Both the position numbers and the translations under genes were made by a program. A DNA stretch of 64,000 nucleotides from Leptospira sanjuanensis (GTDB lineage: Bacteria; Spirochaetota; Leptospiria; Leptospirales; Leptospiraceae), in NCBI RefSeq assembly GCF_022267375.1, contig NZ_JAIZBH010000001.1:434001-498000 (forward strand). Reading direction: 5' to 3'. Below are positions 16,084-31,292 of the stretch, in pieces. How positions within the stretch are numbered: position 1 is the stretch's first letter; each line of letters begins with the position of its first letter. The notes under the pieces are model-generated. The model was not told the origin of the DNA. It was given only the letters and a program-made list of their open reading frames with translations, and did not search any database.

Positions 16084-16572
16084 ATGGAAAAGCCCTACAG
16101 AAAGAACGTCGGGATGGTCGTGTTCAATTCTCGCGGAGAGGTTTTGGTCGGCGAGAGACTGAATTTTTTAGGCTCTTGGCAGTTTCCTCAAGGCGGAATC
16201 GACGAAGAGGAAGATCCCACGACGGCCGCTCTGAGGGAATTGTATGAAGAAGTCGGAATCGACACCGGTAAAATCGTATCCGAATATCCGGAATGGATTC
16301 CGTATGACTTTCCCGAAAACCTTCCTCTCAACCGTCATCTTCAGAAATACAGAGGACAGCTTCAGAAATGGTTTCTCATTCATTGGGACGGAGAAGCCAA
16401 TCAATGCGATCTGGACGTTCATGAAAGGGAATTTGAAACGGTTCGGTTTATACCGATCGAAAAGACTCTGGAGACCGTCGTGCCGTTCAAAAAAGACGTA
16501 TATTATAAAATTGTAAATGACTTTGGGCCTAAGATTCGAACCTTTCTCGGAAAAACAGGAACGGCATCCTAA
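16084..16572 (+). CDS. rppH: RNA pyrophosphohydrolase RppH (Nudix hydrolase)
   Basis: A 162-residue Nudix protein of the RppH/NudH type, which removes pyrophosphate from the 5' end of mRNA and starts decay. It opens with the family signature [14 protein letters not shown] and contains WQFPQGGID leading into the Nudix box (residues 38-60) with the metal-binding RELYEEVG. C-terminal YKIVNDFGP is also typical. It ends in TAATG, overlapping the start of the globin gene by one base, so the two are translationally coupled. The role in RNA decay is inferred from the family. Confidence 0.92.
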   Translation: MEKPYRKNVGMVVFNSRGEVLVGERLNFLGSWQFPQGGIDEEEDPTTAALRELYEEVGIDTGKIVSEYPEWIPYDFPENLPLNRHLQKYRGQLQKWFLIHWDGEANQCDLDVHEREFETVRFIPIEKTLETVVPFKKDVYYKIVNDFGPKIRTFLGKTGTAS

Positions 16573-17006
16573 TGGAAGAACGTCCTCTTTTTATTCCGCC
16601 GAGCGGTCCGCCCGGTCCGATTCCCGGTCTACAAACGGTTTTCGCTTCCGCAGGGGAGAATGGTCTACGCAGACTCGTTTCCGATTTTTACGATCAAATT
16701 CCGTCGAGCCAAATCGCTTTTATGTTTCCCGAAAATCTGGAAGAGAGTAAAATCAAATCCGCCGATTTTTTGATTCAAGTAACGGGCGGTCCTCCGTTGT
16801 ATTCCCAGAACTACGGACCTCCGAGAATGCGAGCGAGACATCTTCCGTTTCCGATCGATGAAAAGGCTAGACGAGTCTGGCTTGCTTGTTATCGGAAGGC
16901 TTTGGAAGATTGGGAAGCGGAAGAATCCGTAAAGGAAATTCTTTGGAATTTTTTTAGGGATTTTTCGGCGTGGATGGTGAACTTGGAGAGCAAAACGGAG
17001 GAATGA
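16572..17006 (+). CDS. Group II truncated haemoglobin (trHbO-like)
   Basis: A 144-residue 2-on-2 globin. After a Pro-rich N-terminal tail, helices B/E carry [16 protein letters not shown], the conserved [19 protein letters not shown] block contains the proximal haem-binding His90, and WLACYRKAL follows in helix G/H. Group II globins bind O2, NO or peroxide and are linked to redox or nitrosative defence. Coupled to rppH by a TAATG junction and followed 3 bases later by acylphosphatase. The link between RNA decay, a globin and acylphosphatase is not obvious and may be only operon hitch-hiking. Confidence 0.88.
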   Translation: MEERPLFIPPSGPPGPIPGLQTVFASAGENGLRRLVSDFYDQIPSSQIAFMFPENLEESKIKSADFLIQVTGGPPLYSQNYGPPRMRARHLPFPIDEKARRVWLACYRKALEDWEAEESVKEILWNFFRDFSAWMVNLESKTEE

Positions 17007-17009
17007 TCG

Positions 17010-17297
17010 ATGGGATCAAAAAATAATTCAAGGGCGAAGATTCTCGCGCGCGGTAAAGTGCAAGGCGTCGGGTTCCGTTATTACATTCTTCAGAGAGCGC
17101 AGGAATGCAGACTCAGCGGTTTTACGCAGAATCTTCCGGGCGGAGAAGTCGAAACCGTCGTCGAAGGCGACAAGATGTTTATCGAAGACCTTTTTAAGGC
17201 GATTCAAAGAGGACCGAAAGGTTCCGAGGTGAAAGAAGCGCTCATCACTTGGGAAGATCCGAAAGGCAATTTTAGAACGTTCGAAATCAAGAAGTAA
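17010..17297 (+). CDS. Acylphosphatase
   Basis: A 95-residue acylphosphatase, hydrolysing carboxyl-phosphate bonds such as acetyl- or 1,3-bisphosphoglycerate-type mixed anhydrides. Motif GKVQGVGFRYY carries the substrate-binding Arg23, and GFTQNLPGGEVE carries the catalytic Asn41. The C-terminus has the usual final beta strand ending RTFEIKK. Third gene of the rppH-globin-acyP operon. The ATG at 17010 overlaps nothing and lies 3 bases after the globin stop. Normal length for the family. Confidence 0.93.
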   Translation: MGSKNNSRAKILARGKVQGVGFRYYILQRAQECRLSGFTQNLPGGEVETVVEGDKMFIEDLFKAIQRGPKGSEVKEALITWEDPKGNFRTFEIKK

Positions 17298-17310
17298 GCC
17301 ACAGTTTCGT

Positions 17311-18915
17311 CTAACGCGATCTCGGTTTGGATTTCGGATTCGACACAACCTCCGTTACTGCGTTTTCCAATTCGACTTCGGTTTCGCTCAGCCATTCGGC
17401 CCGGATTTTTTCCAATTGTTTTCTGCGGTTTTCCTTATAAGCGATTTCGCGGCTGAGTTGTTCGAATTGTGTGATGGATTCTTCGTGTTCGAGAGAACTT
17501 TCCAACAGTCCGTACACTCCTAAAAAGCTCAACACCTTGGAAAACCACGAAAGATTTTCCTTGTAACAGGAATATTTCAGTTTGTTAAGAGCGGATTTGA
17601 AATCCGGATTCGCGTAGAGTTGTCCCAACGCGCTTTTTTCCTTTTTCAAAAGATATAAGAAATTCTTAATGAGTTCCGTTTTGAACGAATATTTCTCAAT
17701 CATCAGTTGAATCAAAGAAAGGATCGTGTCCTCCTTTTTATTACAAAGGCACGCGATCTTTTTCCCTTTTTCGTACCAATCGCAGGAGATACAATCCGGG
17801 TCACGTTTGAGATTGTCCACGATCGAATAGGAAAATTCACGATCCTCGTCGAGATTGATCGTGACGAATTGCGATAAGGTCTGGTTTTTCATCGACATCA
17901 TCGTTTTGAGCATCTTGATCGACTTTAGTTCCTCGGCGGACGCGCGCAGATTCCTTTCCCGATCGTGTTTTTGCGCGATGTAATTCGCCAATATTAGAAA
18001 ATCTTTAAACGATTCCGGAATTAGATCGTTTAGGTTTTCGCGGATGATTTTCAGTTCGTCCGAAACGAATTTTTCCTCGATTCCCGAAATCGGTCCGCTG
18101 TGATTTACGTCGATCACGATTCCCTTTCTATATTCGAGAACCAAACTCCAGGCCGCAGGGAAACGTTCTTTCAGACGTTTGGAAAATTGGTTGAGATAAT
18201 ATCCTTTCAGGATTTCGAACGCTTTCGCGGAAAGTTCGTCGCTAACGTGGAACAATCCCGTCGTTTTTGTGACGGCGATATATTCGCCTTCTTGAATGTT
18301 TTCCAGAATGAATTGGATCGAATCGGCGATCGTTTCCTCTTTCAGAAGTTCGCTGAACGTGAACGTTTGAATCCATTTTTTGATGCTGAAGGATTCCTTT
18401 ACGAACGTTCCCGCCGCGGTCCCGGAAATCAGATATTCGAAGATCGAAATGAGTTCGCTGATTTGAAACGGCTCGCAGCCGAGAATATAGTTTTGAATCG
18501 CGAAGGCGGATTTACTCAGGCTGTTGAGATAAATTTCTTTGAGGTTTTCTCGGTTCGAATTTTTGAATTCCTTTTCGGAGACGAGACAAAGACATACGGT
18601 GAGTTGGCTCGTTTCCGGCAGGAATTTGAATTCAGGAAATACGAAGATGAGATTTTCATCCGAGAGTTTTTTCAGCGTGTTGACGTAGATCGGTTTGGAA
18701 CCTTCGTCCCTCCATATCTTCAGAATCTTTCCGCTGAAGAAACCTTCCAACGTGGTATGATTCCGAATCTGATAAAGAATCTCCACTTCTTTCGGGCTTA
18801 AAAAAATGGCTTCCTGATCCGTCGCGTCGGCTTCATTTTTCAAATAGAGATACGAGGGCATGAGTTCTTCATACTTCTCATGATCGTAAAGAGATTCCTT
18901 ATCCAAACGCCGCAC
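17311..18915 (-). CDS. Conserved hypothetical protein, 534 residues
   Basis: I do not recognise a family. The sequence is mostly helical and rich in Leu, Glu and Lys with no signal peptide or membrane segment. An N-terminal region resembling a PilZ-adjacent or DUF4388-like regulatory fold (VEILYQIRNHTTLEGFFSG, then LIFVFPEFKF) is possible but weak. A Cys pair region ISCDWYEKGKKIACLC near residue 390 could bind a metal. The C-terminal 60 residues are a likely coiled coil (QFEQLSREIAYKENRRKQLE). The first codon is GTG at 18915; an ATG at 18861 is an alternative. Monocistronic, convergent with the acylphosphatase operon. Confidence 0.6.
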   Translation of the reverse strand: MRRLDKESLYDHEKYEELMPSYLYLKNEADATDQEAIFLSPKEVEILYQIRNHTTLEGFFSGKILKIWRDEGSKPIYVNTLKKLSDENLIFVFPEFKFLPETSQLTVCLCLVSEKEFKNSNRENLKEIYLNSLSKSAFAIQNYILGCEPFQISELISIFEYLISGTAAGTFVKESFSIKKWIQTFTFSELLKEETIADSIQFILENIQEGEYIAVTKTTGLFHVSDELSAKAFEILKGYYLNQFSKRLKERFPAAWSLVLEYRKGIVIDVNHSGPISGIEEKFVSDELKIIRENLNDLIPESFKDFLILANYIAQKHDRERNLRASAEELKSIKMLKTMMSMKNQTLSQFVTINLDEDREFSYSIVDNLKRDPDCISCDWYEKGKKIACLCNKKEDTILSLIQLMIEKYSFKTELIKNFLYLLKKEKSALGQLYANPDFKSALNKLKYSCYKENLSWFSKVLSFLGVYGLLESSLEHEESITQFEQLSREIAYKENRRKQLEKIRAEWLSETEVELENAVTEVVSNPKSKPRSR

Positions 18916-19172
18916 CTCGCACGAGTCGAATTTTAGAATAAAGGTCTAACGAGGATTCTACACTACATCGAATTTCAAAATAGCAAAAAAACCGTTCGGG
19001 GACTTGATATTTTCATCTGATAAAAAGAAATCAATTCTTTAATCCGAAGTCTAAACGGAAACGTATGCGAAAGTTCTGAAGGACTTTACTTCGCGTTCAA
19101 AATAAAGGTCGTTTCCGATTGCGTTTCGGCGCTAAAACGCGATTCTTGGCCTTTGTCTATAGGGGGAACAAT

Positions 19173-20173
19173 TTGAAAAAAAGAAGACTGGGCAAATCGG
19201 GAATGGTGGTTTCGGAAATCTGCATGGGCACGATGACCTTCGGTTCCACTTGCGACGAAGCGGAAGCCTTTCGGATTTTAGACCGGGCCTTTGACGCGGG
19301 GATCGATTTTTACGATACCGCCGAAATTTATCCCGTTCCGCCTGATGCGAGTTATGTGCATGAGACGGAAAGGATTTTCGGCAAATGGCTTAAGACCAAA
19401 CGAAGAGACTCGATCCTGATCGCGACGAAAGTATGCGGACCGGGACACGGCTGGTTTGTTCCTCCGGTTCGCGAAGGGAAGACTGCGCTCGATCGTAGAA
19501 ATATCAGAGTTGCGATCGAAGGAAGTCTTCATCGTCTCGGAACGGATTACGTGGATCTGTATCAGACTCATTGGCCCGATTCCGATTTCGGCTACGAAGA
19601 AACGCTCGACGTTCTCACCGAACTTGTGCGCGAAGGGAAGGTTCGTTACATCGGGAACAGCAACGAAACCGCGTGGGGGATGATGAAGAGTCTCGCCGTT
19701 TCCGAAAAATTCGGCTTTGCGCGGTATGATTCCATTCAGAATAATTTCAGCATATTAAACCGAAGATTCGAGGACGCGTTAGCCGACATCTGTAGACGGG
19801 AAGGCGTAAGTCTTCTTCCGTATTCTCCTCTTGCGGGCGGGGTGCTTACCGGAAAATACAATTCTCCCAATCCTCCGCAGAACGCGAGGTTCAGCCGTTA
19901 TCTCGCCGCGGGTGAAAGACAAAGAAAGATGGCCCACCGTTTTTTAAACGAAGGAACCTTGGCTTCCACGGCAAAACTCATAAAGATCGCGGAAGAAGCG
20001 GGGATGTCGCCGACGGTTCTTGCGGTCGCGTGGTCCAAACAACACGACTACGTAGCCTCGACGATCATAGGCGCGAACACGGTCGAGCAGCTCGAGGAAA
20101 GTTTGAAGGCTCAGAATGTCGTATTAACGGAAGACGTTTTAAAAAAGATCGACGAGGTTTCCAAAGAGATTCC

Positions 20174-20189
<16 letters not shown>
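19173..20189 (+). CDS. Aldo/keto reductase
   Basis: A 338-residue NAD(P)H-dependent aldo/keto reductase of the YhdN/voltage-gated-channel-beta type. [21 protein letters not shown] opens the TIM barrel. Catalytic tetrad candidates are Asp and Tyr in FYDTAEIYP, Lys in IATKVCGP and His in YQTHWPD. The cofactor segments [14 protein letters not shown] and [14 protein letters not shown] follow. Start: a TTG at 19173 with AGGGGG 7 bases upstream is preferred over an ATG at 19119, which adds 18 non-conserved residues. Its last 16 bases overlap the convergent ktrA-like gene. The substrate is unknown. Confidence 0.9.
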
Positions 20190-20887
<698 letters not shown>

Positions 20888-20899
20888 AAACTCCTCCCG

Positions 20900-23511
<2,612 letters not shown>

Positions 23512-23567
23512 GGCCTTTCTTCTACAATCTCTCGTGGGCAAGTCGATGCAAGAATTTTTAATGCGGA

Positions 23568-24869
23568 TTAAAACGCCGATTTTCTTCCGCTGAGAATTTC
23601 GGAAGTATAAAGAAACGAATTCTGTCTCACGGCTTCGAGCGTTTCCGCGTCGAGACCGATCTTTGCGGCCTTGGAATATTCCTCTTCGATCGTGGTTCCG
23701 AAGATTCCGGGATCGTCCGTGGAGATCGTGAATTTCATTTGATTCTTAGCAAAGCGGAGAATCGGATGCGACTCCGGATTGGAAACCATTCCGATGTATT
23801 CGTTCGAACTCGGACAGCTTTCGATGACCGCGTTCGTCGTATTTATTTTCGACATACAATAATTTTGAAAGCCGAGACATTCTTCGGAATAAGAAGAATC
23901 GAATTGCAAGGAGACGGTTTCCTTATGTTTGAGAGCGTCGATTTCGTTTCCGATCTTTTCTCTCGAAGGAAGTTCCAAGAAAGAATCCAGTTCTTCCCTT
24001 CGATCGTAATAGAATCGGAGTTGATCGAGTCTTTCTTCTTTCGACTCAAGAATCGGAACGTTCTTTTTTTCGGAAGGATGAAGCCCGAGCGCGATCGCGT
24101 GACCGAGACGATGCGCTCCCCATTCCGCGGATTCCAAAACCCAGCGGCACGCGGAAAGAATGGACTTATCCTGAAAACTTTCCCCCACGTGATACAGAAT
24201 CGCGAGCGCTTTGTCCGTTTCGGCTCGATTGTCTTTGTTGACTTCCTCGAAAAAATTTCGTTTGTGCTTGGGCGGGAAACCTTCCTCAATATAACAAAAA
24301 TCTAATCCGGTTAGATATTCCGCGATGAGGGAATTTTTTTCCATGAACCCTTTTAAGAGAGAATATTCCCGAAAGACGTCTCCTTCCCGATGAAGAGAAA
24401 CGGCGAGCCGTCCGATCGCTTGGCCGTTCGTTTCCTGCTCGGCGCGGGCCAAACCTTCGCAGGCAGCGAGGGTCTTGTCGTAGATTCCCTGTTCCGTATC
24501 CAAGGGAGAATACATGATTCTATATTCTCCGTAGACGACTCCCTGGGAAAATTGATCTAGGACGACTCGTGTGGCGACTAACGCGACTTCTTCCGGATTG
24601 AATTTGGAAAGCGCGATGATGAGATTGAACTTGGCCTGAAATTCGGGAAACGGTCCTTTGTGATTGAATTGATAGAGTTTGCGGAAATCCTTCGGGTTTT
24701 TGTAATCCTCAAAGAAGGTTTCCGTTGAAATCTTTTTACCGAAACATTGTTGATATGAATTCGTAAAAATTTCCCAACGCGGGGAAGGGTTGGACTTTCC
24801 CATTTCGTACAGAAATTCGGAAGTGATCGAACCGTAGAGATGATTGTGAAGATCCGCGTATCGTTTCAT
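23568..24869 (-). CDS. Adenosine deaminase family protein
   Basis: A 433-residue amidohydrolase of the adenosine deaminase family, deaminating adenosine or a related purine. Metal ligands: DLHNHLYG (His8, His10 with the chosen start), the catalytic region [19 protein letters not shown], and [11 protein letters not shown]. The family pattern is complete, so an active enzyme is expected. The exact substrate (adenosine, AMP or a modified nucleoside) is not settled, because the spacing between motifs is longer than in E. coli Add. Start: the ATG at 24869 places the first His near the N-terminus as usual; longer frames reach into the divergent MATE gene. Confidence 0.85.
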   Translation of the reverse strand: MKRYADLHNHLYGSITSEFLYEMGKSNPSPRWEIFTNSYQQCFGKKISTETFFEDYKNPKDFRKLYQFNHKGPFPEFQAKFNLIIALSKFNPEEVALVATRVVLDQFSQGVVYGEYRIMYSPLDTEQGIYDKTLAACEGLARAEQETNGQAIGRLAVSLHREGDVFREYSLLKGFMEKNSLIAEYLTGLDFCYIEEGFPPKHKRNFFEEVNKDNRAETDKALAILYHVGESFQDKSILSACRWVLESAEWGAHRLGHAIALGLHPSEKKNVPILESKEERLDQLRFYYDRREELDSFLELPSREKIGNEIDALKHKETVSLQFDSSYSEECLGFQNYCMSKINTTNAVIESCPSSNEYIGMVSNPESHPILRFAKNQMKFTISTDDPGIFGTTIEEEYSKAAKIGLDAETLEAVRQNSFLYTSEILSGRKSAF

Positions 24870-25043
24870 GACGTTATAAGAATTTTTGTGTCCGTATCGT
24901 TTTCCATTCTTCGTTTTCCGAAATTCTCGCCGCGACAAAATGACGATTCGGTTTCGTCCGAGTTTGAAGATCTCTAACGTGGAAGAAAGTTTTTTTTGAA
25001 AATGGATGGTCATCTTGTTTCGGAATAAAATTCTGGGAGAACC

Positions 25044-26417
25044 GTGAGAACTCTTCATCATTTAGCTCATACTTTTTACAGAAACATTCGCCCGAGTCTT
25101 TTGAACTCGATGATCTTAAAACTTGCTGTGCCCGTCGTGTTCGGGATGCTCAGTCAAACCGTGGTTTGGGTGACCGATACGATGATGGTCGGAAGGCTCG
25201 GAAAAAATTCGATCGCAGCGATCGGGATCGGAGGAATCGCGCACTTTACGGTGCTTGCGTTTCTTATGGGATTTGCGATGGGGATTCAGGTCATCATCGC
25301 GAGACGATTCGGAGAAAAGAACGATTCCGAAATCGGAAGGATCGGAGTTACGACCTTATATATCGTTTTCGTATTCGGAGGACTTTTGTCGATCGGCGGC
25401 GCGTACGGCAGCGATTGGTTGATGAAGTTACTCAATAAGGACGAGATTGTCCGAGGTTTGTCGAGCGATTACCTTTATTTTCGTTTTCTCGGAACCGTAT
25501 TCTTCTTTTTACTGTTTACGACAAGAGCGTTTACGGACGGGCTGGGGATCACGACCGCCGGACTTGCGTCCATGATTATAACATGTTTTGCGAATATATT
25601 CTTAAACTGGGTGTTGATCTACGGGAATCTAGGATTCGAAGCGATGGGAGTCAAAGGTGCGGCAATCGCTTCTTCCTTGGCGGGAGGAGCGGGTCTGATC
25701 GCGTTTCCGTTTTACTTCTACTCGAAAAGTCTCGGAAAATATTTTGCGGGCGTATCTTGGGGTTTTAGTTGGGATCATTTCCGCGAAATTTTAAAAGCGA
25801 GCACCGCACCCGCGCTTGCGGAACTTCTCAACAACGTTTCCTTTATGATCTTTATCGAGTTTGCGACCGTAGTGGGAACGACTGCATTAGCGGTTACGAA
25901 TATGCTTTTTAGCACGTTGAGTTTATCGTTTCTTCCGGGTTATGCGTTCGGAATCGCGGCGACTACGATTTTGGGTCAGGCCTTAGGAGCGGGAAAACCG
26001 AAACTCGCGTATCACGGAGCGTTTCGTTCCGCGTTCTTTGCCGCGTGTGTGATGGGAAGCATGGGATTGATTTTTATTCTCTGGGGAAAGGAAATGTTAT
26101 CCTTTTATACCAAAGATGAGGAACTGATTCAGGAAGCTTATTCTCCGCTGGTGATCTTAGGAGTCATTCAGATCGTGGACGCGTATCATATGGTGATTGC
26201 CTGTGCGCTTCGAGGTGCGGGATTGCAGGACTTCGTGTTTCGTGCGTATACGGCCGCTTCTTATCTGGTGTTTTTACCTTCCGCGTACTTTATGGGAATT
26301 TATCTCAAAATGGGATCGACCGGATTGTGGTCGGGAATCGTGGCTTGGGTTGGTGTTCTTGCGTTCGTATTCGTGGTTCGATTTCGCAGAAAGGATTGGG
26401 TTCACAGCCGGGTTTAA
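25044..26417 (+). CDS. MATE-family multidrug or metabolite exporter
   Basis: A 457-residue protein with twelve predicted transmembrane helices in two six-helix halves. Halves begin [36 protein letters not shown] and [20 protein letters not shown] in family fashion (shown in part only). The family exports cationic drugs or metabolites in exchange for Na+ or H+. The GTG at 25044 has a GGGAGA ribosome site 4 bases upstream. Divergent from the adenosine deaminase gene and followed by gmd after 73 bases. The transported compound is unknown. Confidence 0.9.
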   Translation: MRTLHHLAHTFYRNIRPSLLNSMILKLAVPVVFGMLSQTVVWVTDTMMVGRLGKNSIAAIGIGGIAHFTVLAFLMGFAMGIQVIIARRFGEKNDSEIGRIGVTTLYIVFVFGGLLSIGGAYGSDWLMKLLNKDEIVRGLSSDYLYFRFLGTVFFFLLFTTRAFTDGLGITTAGLASMIITCFANIFLNWVLIYGNLGFEAMGVKGAAIASSLAGGAGLIAFPFYFYSKSLGKYFAGVSWGFSWDHFREILKASTAPALAELLNNVSFMIFIEFATVVGTTALAVTNMLFSTLSLSFLPGYAFGIAATTILGQALGAGKPKLAYHGAFRSAFFAACVMGSMGLIFILWGKEMLSFYTKDEELIQEAYSPLVILGVIQIVDAYHMVIACALRGAGLQDFVFRAYTAASYLVFLPSAYFMGIYLKMGSTGLWSGIVAWVGVLAFVFVVRFRRKDWVHSRV

Positions 26418-26479
26418 ACGGCTTTTCGTCTGAGAATCAGGCATTAAACTTTCTTGCCAGATCCGGTTTTTGGGTTTTT

Positions 26480-27513
<1,034 letters not shown>

Positions 27514-27925
27514 GAAGTAGATTCAAGTTTTTGCAAGTAGGCGAAGGCGTTTTGGGCGTCTCTTCGCTGGCGCGAAGACCGAGCTTGCTTCGCGCTCCAG
27601 CTAACGCTTTCGGCCGTCTCCTTCGGAGACGGCTGCTGCGCACGCTTCGCATCTCTGACGCGGGGCGATTCATTCGCAGAACGTTTTTGTGAAAAGGCTC
27701 GCGATCGCGCTGGAACTCAAAGTTTCTTCTATAGGTCGAAACAGAATGCTCTAATCCTCGCAAACTCGATTCTATAACCAAAATTTTTTTCGGTTCGGAA
27801 TTTTCGCTCCGATCACAAGCAGTTTGACGCTTGTATTTTTGCATTTTTCGGTATATGCTTTTTTCGATCTTAACGATATTCATATTAAATTTGGAAGAAG
27901 TCTTTTAGAAAAGAATTGAAAAAAT
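27514..27925. other. Intergenic region with GC-rich inverted repeats after gmd
   Basis: No supported gene. From 27541 to 27665 the DNA is GC-rich and full of short inverted repeats. The clearest is GCCGTCTCC (27613-27621), loop TTC, GGAGACGGC (27625-27633). Several CTTCGC and GCGAAG units also occur. Downstream, from 27770, composition turns AT-rich, marking the border of the accessory cassette. A minus-strand open frame of 126 codons (27503-27883) has Arg/Ser-rich shadow-like composition. Confidence 0.55.
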
Positions 27926-28009
27926 ATGTCTCATAGTATTATTCTTGCTAAAAAAATCGAAATTCTTGAAGTTCTAAAAGGTAAAATTTTACACTGTAAA
28001 TATGGCTGA
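27926..28009 (+). CDS. Possible 27-residue leader peptide overlapping the next start
   Basis: ATG at 27926 opens a 27-codon frame (MSHSIILAKKIEIL...) that ends in TGA at 28007-28009, overlapping the ATG of the next gene (28002). Such overlap could couple translation, since the next gene has no ribosome site of its own. No Shine-Dalgarno precedes this ATG either. Weak evidence; it may be chance in AT-rich DNA. Confidence 0.25.
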   Translation: MSHSIILAKKIEILEVLKGKILHCKYG

Positions 28010-28205
28010 GAATTTTCTGGATAACTTTAAATATGACGCCGATCGGGTAAACAAAGGTATAGATAAAGCTATATCCAGAGAAAAAAATAGTGCTCCTCGT
28101 TATAATCCTTATTTTCTTCTCCAAGAAACTCCTGAACTTGATGCAGCAATTGAACGAGACCTGAAAGCGCAATCCGTGCGTAAGTTCATTCGTTCCGGCG
28201 AGTGA
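28002..28205 (+). CDS. Small hypothetical protein, first of a two-gene AT-rich cassette
   Basis: A 67-residue hydrophilic protein (MAENFLDNFKYDADRV at the start, RKFIRSGE at the end), predicted helical with no signal peptide or known motif. Its stop overlaps the GTG start of the following gene (GTGA at 28202-28205), the usual sign of translational coupling. The ribosome site is poor, with AAAGG about 20 bases upstream. Base composition is more AT-rich than in the genes on either side, suggesting a distinct origin. No function can be given. Confidence 0.55.
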   Translation: MAENFLDNFKYDADRVNKGIDKAISREKNSAPRYNPYFLLQETPELDAAIERDLKAQSVRKFIRSGE

Positions 28206-28891
28206 CAAAGAAGCGTTTACAAACTCCCGAAGAACTTCGTTATTCCAGGGCCCGGGATAGGATAGATTTATTGATTGGAACTTCCAGCTCTGAAGTTCAG
28301 GGGAACTTAAAACTTCTCGCACAAGAAAGATCCAAAATTTCCATCACGCTTATGCACGAATGGGCGATTCGTTATCAAGGTAAAATTCGTGGATTTGCAA
28401 CTGCCTTCAACGGACAGGATTTACAAAGTATGCTCGGTGACGCTTACTTTCAATATATGCAATATTCGTTTATGTACCGATTTCTGAACGGTTTACATAA
28501 CAATATTTTATATCGTAAAATCCTATCATTCGAAATTCATTATTTTACAAAGGTCGGTCTCTTAAAATTAGAGCGTGCTCTGCAATTAACGGACCCCTCC
28601 GACGATGAGAACTTGTTTTACATTAGTCCTTTAGGACATTTTTTGAGTTACAAACTACAAAAAGAATTTCATATCACGATCGCAAATTTATCCGAAGTGG
28701 ATGAAAAAAATAAATTGTTTGATTATTTATTATATACGATCCGAACATCTTTCGGCGATTTCTTTAGTTCTTATAGTAGCGAACATGTCATTCCTTTAGA
28801 CTCATTTCGGGAGTTCCTCAATCAACCGAACAACAAAAACATTGAGGAAATATTTAGAGTTATTGAAAAACGTCCTTTTGAGATGTTTTGA
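28202..28891 (+). CDS. Hypothetical protein, second of a two-gene AT-rich cassette
   Basis: A 229-residue protein beginning with GTG, overlapping the preceding stop by 4 bases. It is rich in aromatic residues and helical, with a central stretch MLGDAYFQYMQYSFMYRFL and further on SPLGHFLSYKLQKEFHITIA. No transmembrane segment is convincing and no family is recognised. AT-rich codon use sets it apart from its neighbours. Together with the 67-residue protein it forms an isolated operon bounded by repeat-like DNA on both sides. A paired system such as toxin-antitoxin is conceivable from the arrangement but nothing in the sequence shows it. Confidence 0.6.
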   Translation: MTKKRLQTPEELRYSRARDRIDLLIGTSSSEVQGNLKLLAQERSKISITLMHEWAIRYQGKIRGFATAFNGQDLQSMLGDAYFQYMQYSFMYRFLNGLHNNILYRKILSFEIHYFTKVGLLKLERALQLTDPSDDENLFYISPLGHFLSYKLQKEFHITIANLSEVDEKNKLFDYLLYTIRTSFGDFFSSYSSEHVIPLDSFREFLNQPNNKNIEEIFRVIEKRPFEMF

Positions 28892-28911
28892 GCAAGATAA
28901 CGCCCTAACTT

Positions 28912-29040
28912 TTTCGCACGTTTACGAGTAAACGAGAAGGCTCCCCTGCCGATGGAGATTGTAACCAAACAAATTCAAAAAAGAAAAACCTTCCCTGAGG
29001 GCAGTAGGAGAAGCTCTCGCAAGTTCTCATTTGTGCGAAA
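28912..29040. repeat. Long imperfect inverted repeat after the two-gene cassette
   Basis: The ends TTTCGCAC (28912-28919) and GTGCGAAA (29033-29040) are perfectly inverted. Inside, ACGAGAAGGCTCCCCTGCC pairs imperfectly with the stretch GGGCAGTAGGAGAAGCTCTCG. Overall it looks like one 129-base imperfect palindrome. It may encode a structured RNA or be a degenerate non-autonomous element. Confidence 0.5.
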
Positions 29041-29173
29041 CTTTAACGACACTGTTCACGAACTCTCCCTTTATCAGAAAATTTTGAAATACGCAAGTTG
29101 ATTTTCTTTGCCAAAATCTGTGGGAACTCTTACAAAGTTAGGTTCTAATCGTTTCCTTTTTGGACCGCAGTTC

Positions 29174-29965
29174 CTACCAGCCCTCTCCGCCGTCCACATC
29201 GGCCCAAAGATACCACGAAAGAATCGTTCGATACGGAGAATATTTCTTCAGAGAGTGAATGATTTCTTTTTTATTGTCCTTTGAAATTCCGTAGTGTTTT
29301 TCCACGGATTTACGCAGAATCAAATCGTTGATCGAAAAGTGATCCCAACGATCCAAAGCGAAGATCAATACCATCTCGGCAGTCCAAGGTCCGACGCCCT
29401 TCAAGGAACAAAGCAGATCCAACACATTCGAATCTTCTAATTTACGAAGTTTTGCATCCGTGATTTCCTTGGTGGAATAAGATTCGGCGACCCGTTTGAT
29501 TGTTTCGGTTTTTGCCTGAGAAACTCCGATCTTTCTCATAGCCGTATTCGGAATTTCTAATATCTGCTCGGGGGAAGGAAGTTTCTTTCCTCCCGCAAGC
29601 GCGATCAGACGGCGTTCGAACGTAAGAGCCACCTTGGTCGATAGCTGTTGTCCTAAGACGGATTTGATCAAAACTTGATACGGAGTTCCGATCGTTCTAA
29701 GTTGACATGGCCCGACGCCGTCGATCAGCTTCTTCGTGATCGAATCTTGTTTACGAAGCCAATCGGTCGCTTTTTGAAGCCGAATGTCTCTGTCCTCCGA
29801 TTTTGCGTAAGTCGAAACAGAAGAATCTTTCGACTTGCCGTTCTTTTTATTCTTTAAAGGTTCCGACAAAACACGCGAAGATTGTTTGACGGCGCGGGAC
29901 TTTCGGGACTTTGCGGAAATCGAACCGGAGGAATTTTTCGAAGAATCGGAATCGGAGGAGGGCAT
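29174..29965 (-). CDS. DNA-3-methyladenine glycosylase II-like (HhH-GPD superfamily)
   Basis: A 263-residue base-excision repair glycosylase. The HhH-GPD core begins around residue 65 (LIDGVGPCQLRTIG), includes VLGQQLSTKVA, the helix-hairpin-helix LKGVGPWTAEMVLIF (about 190-204) and the catalytic Asp in FSINDLILRK. No iron-sulphur Cys cluster follows, so it is AlkA-like rather than Nth/MutY-like. It would remove alkylated purines. The first 55 or so residues are an unusual Ser/Lys-rich, low-complexity tail that precedes the fold. ATG 29965 is used; the TTG three codons earlier is the alternative. Downstream of the cNMP-domain gene by 24 bases, same strand. Confidence 0.85.
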   Translation of the reverse strand: MPSSDSDSSKNSSGSISAKSRKSRAVKQSSRVLSEPLKNKKNGKSKDSSVSTYAKSEDRDIRLQKATDWLRKQDSITKKLIDGVGPCQLRTIGTPYQVLIKSVLGQQLSTKVALTFERRLIALAGGKKLPSPEQILEIPNTAMRKIGVSQAKTETIKRVAESYSTKEITDAKLRKLEDSNVLDLLCSLKGVGPWTAEMVLIFALDRWDHFSINDLILRKSVEKHYGISKDNKKEIIHSLKKYSPYRTILSWYLWADVDGGEGW

Positions 29966-29989
29966 CTCGATCAAAGAACGCGTAACGGA

Positions 29990-31207
<1,218 letters not shown>

Positions 31208-31292
31208 GCTGTTGTGTTAGTATTTTTTTTGAAAATCAGAGTTCAACTGTTTTCATTATCGGAATTTGCGAATCAAATCTCGAAAAAAAGAG

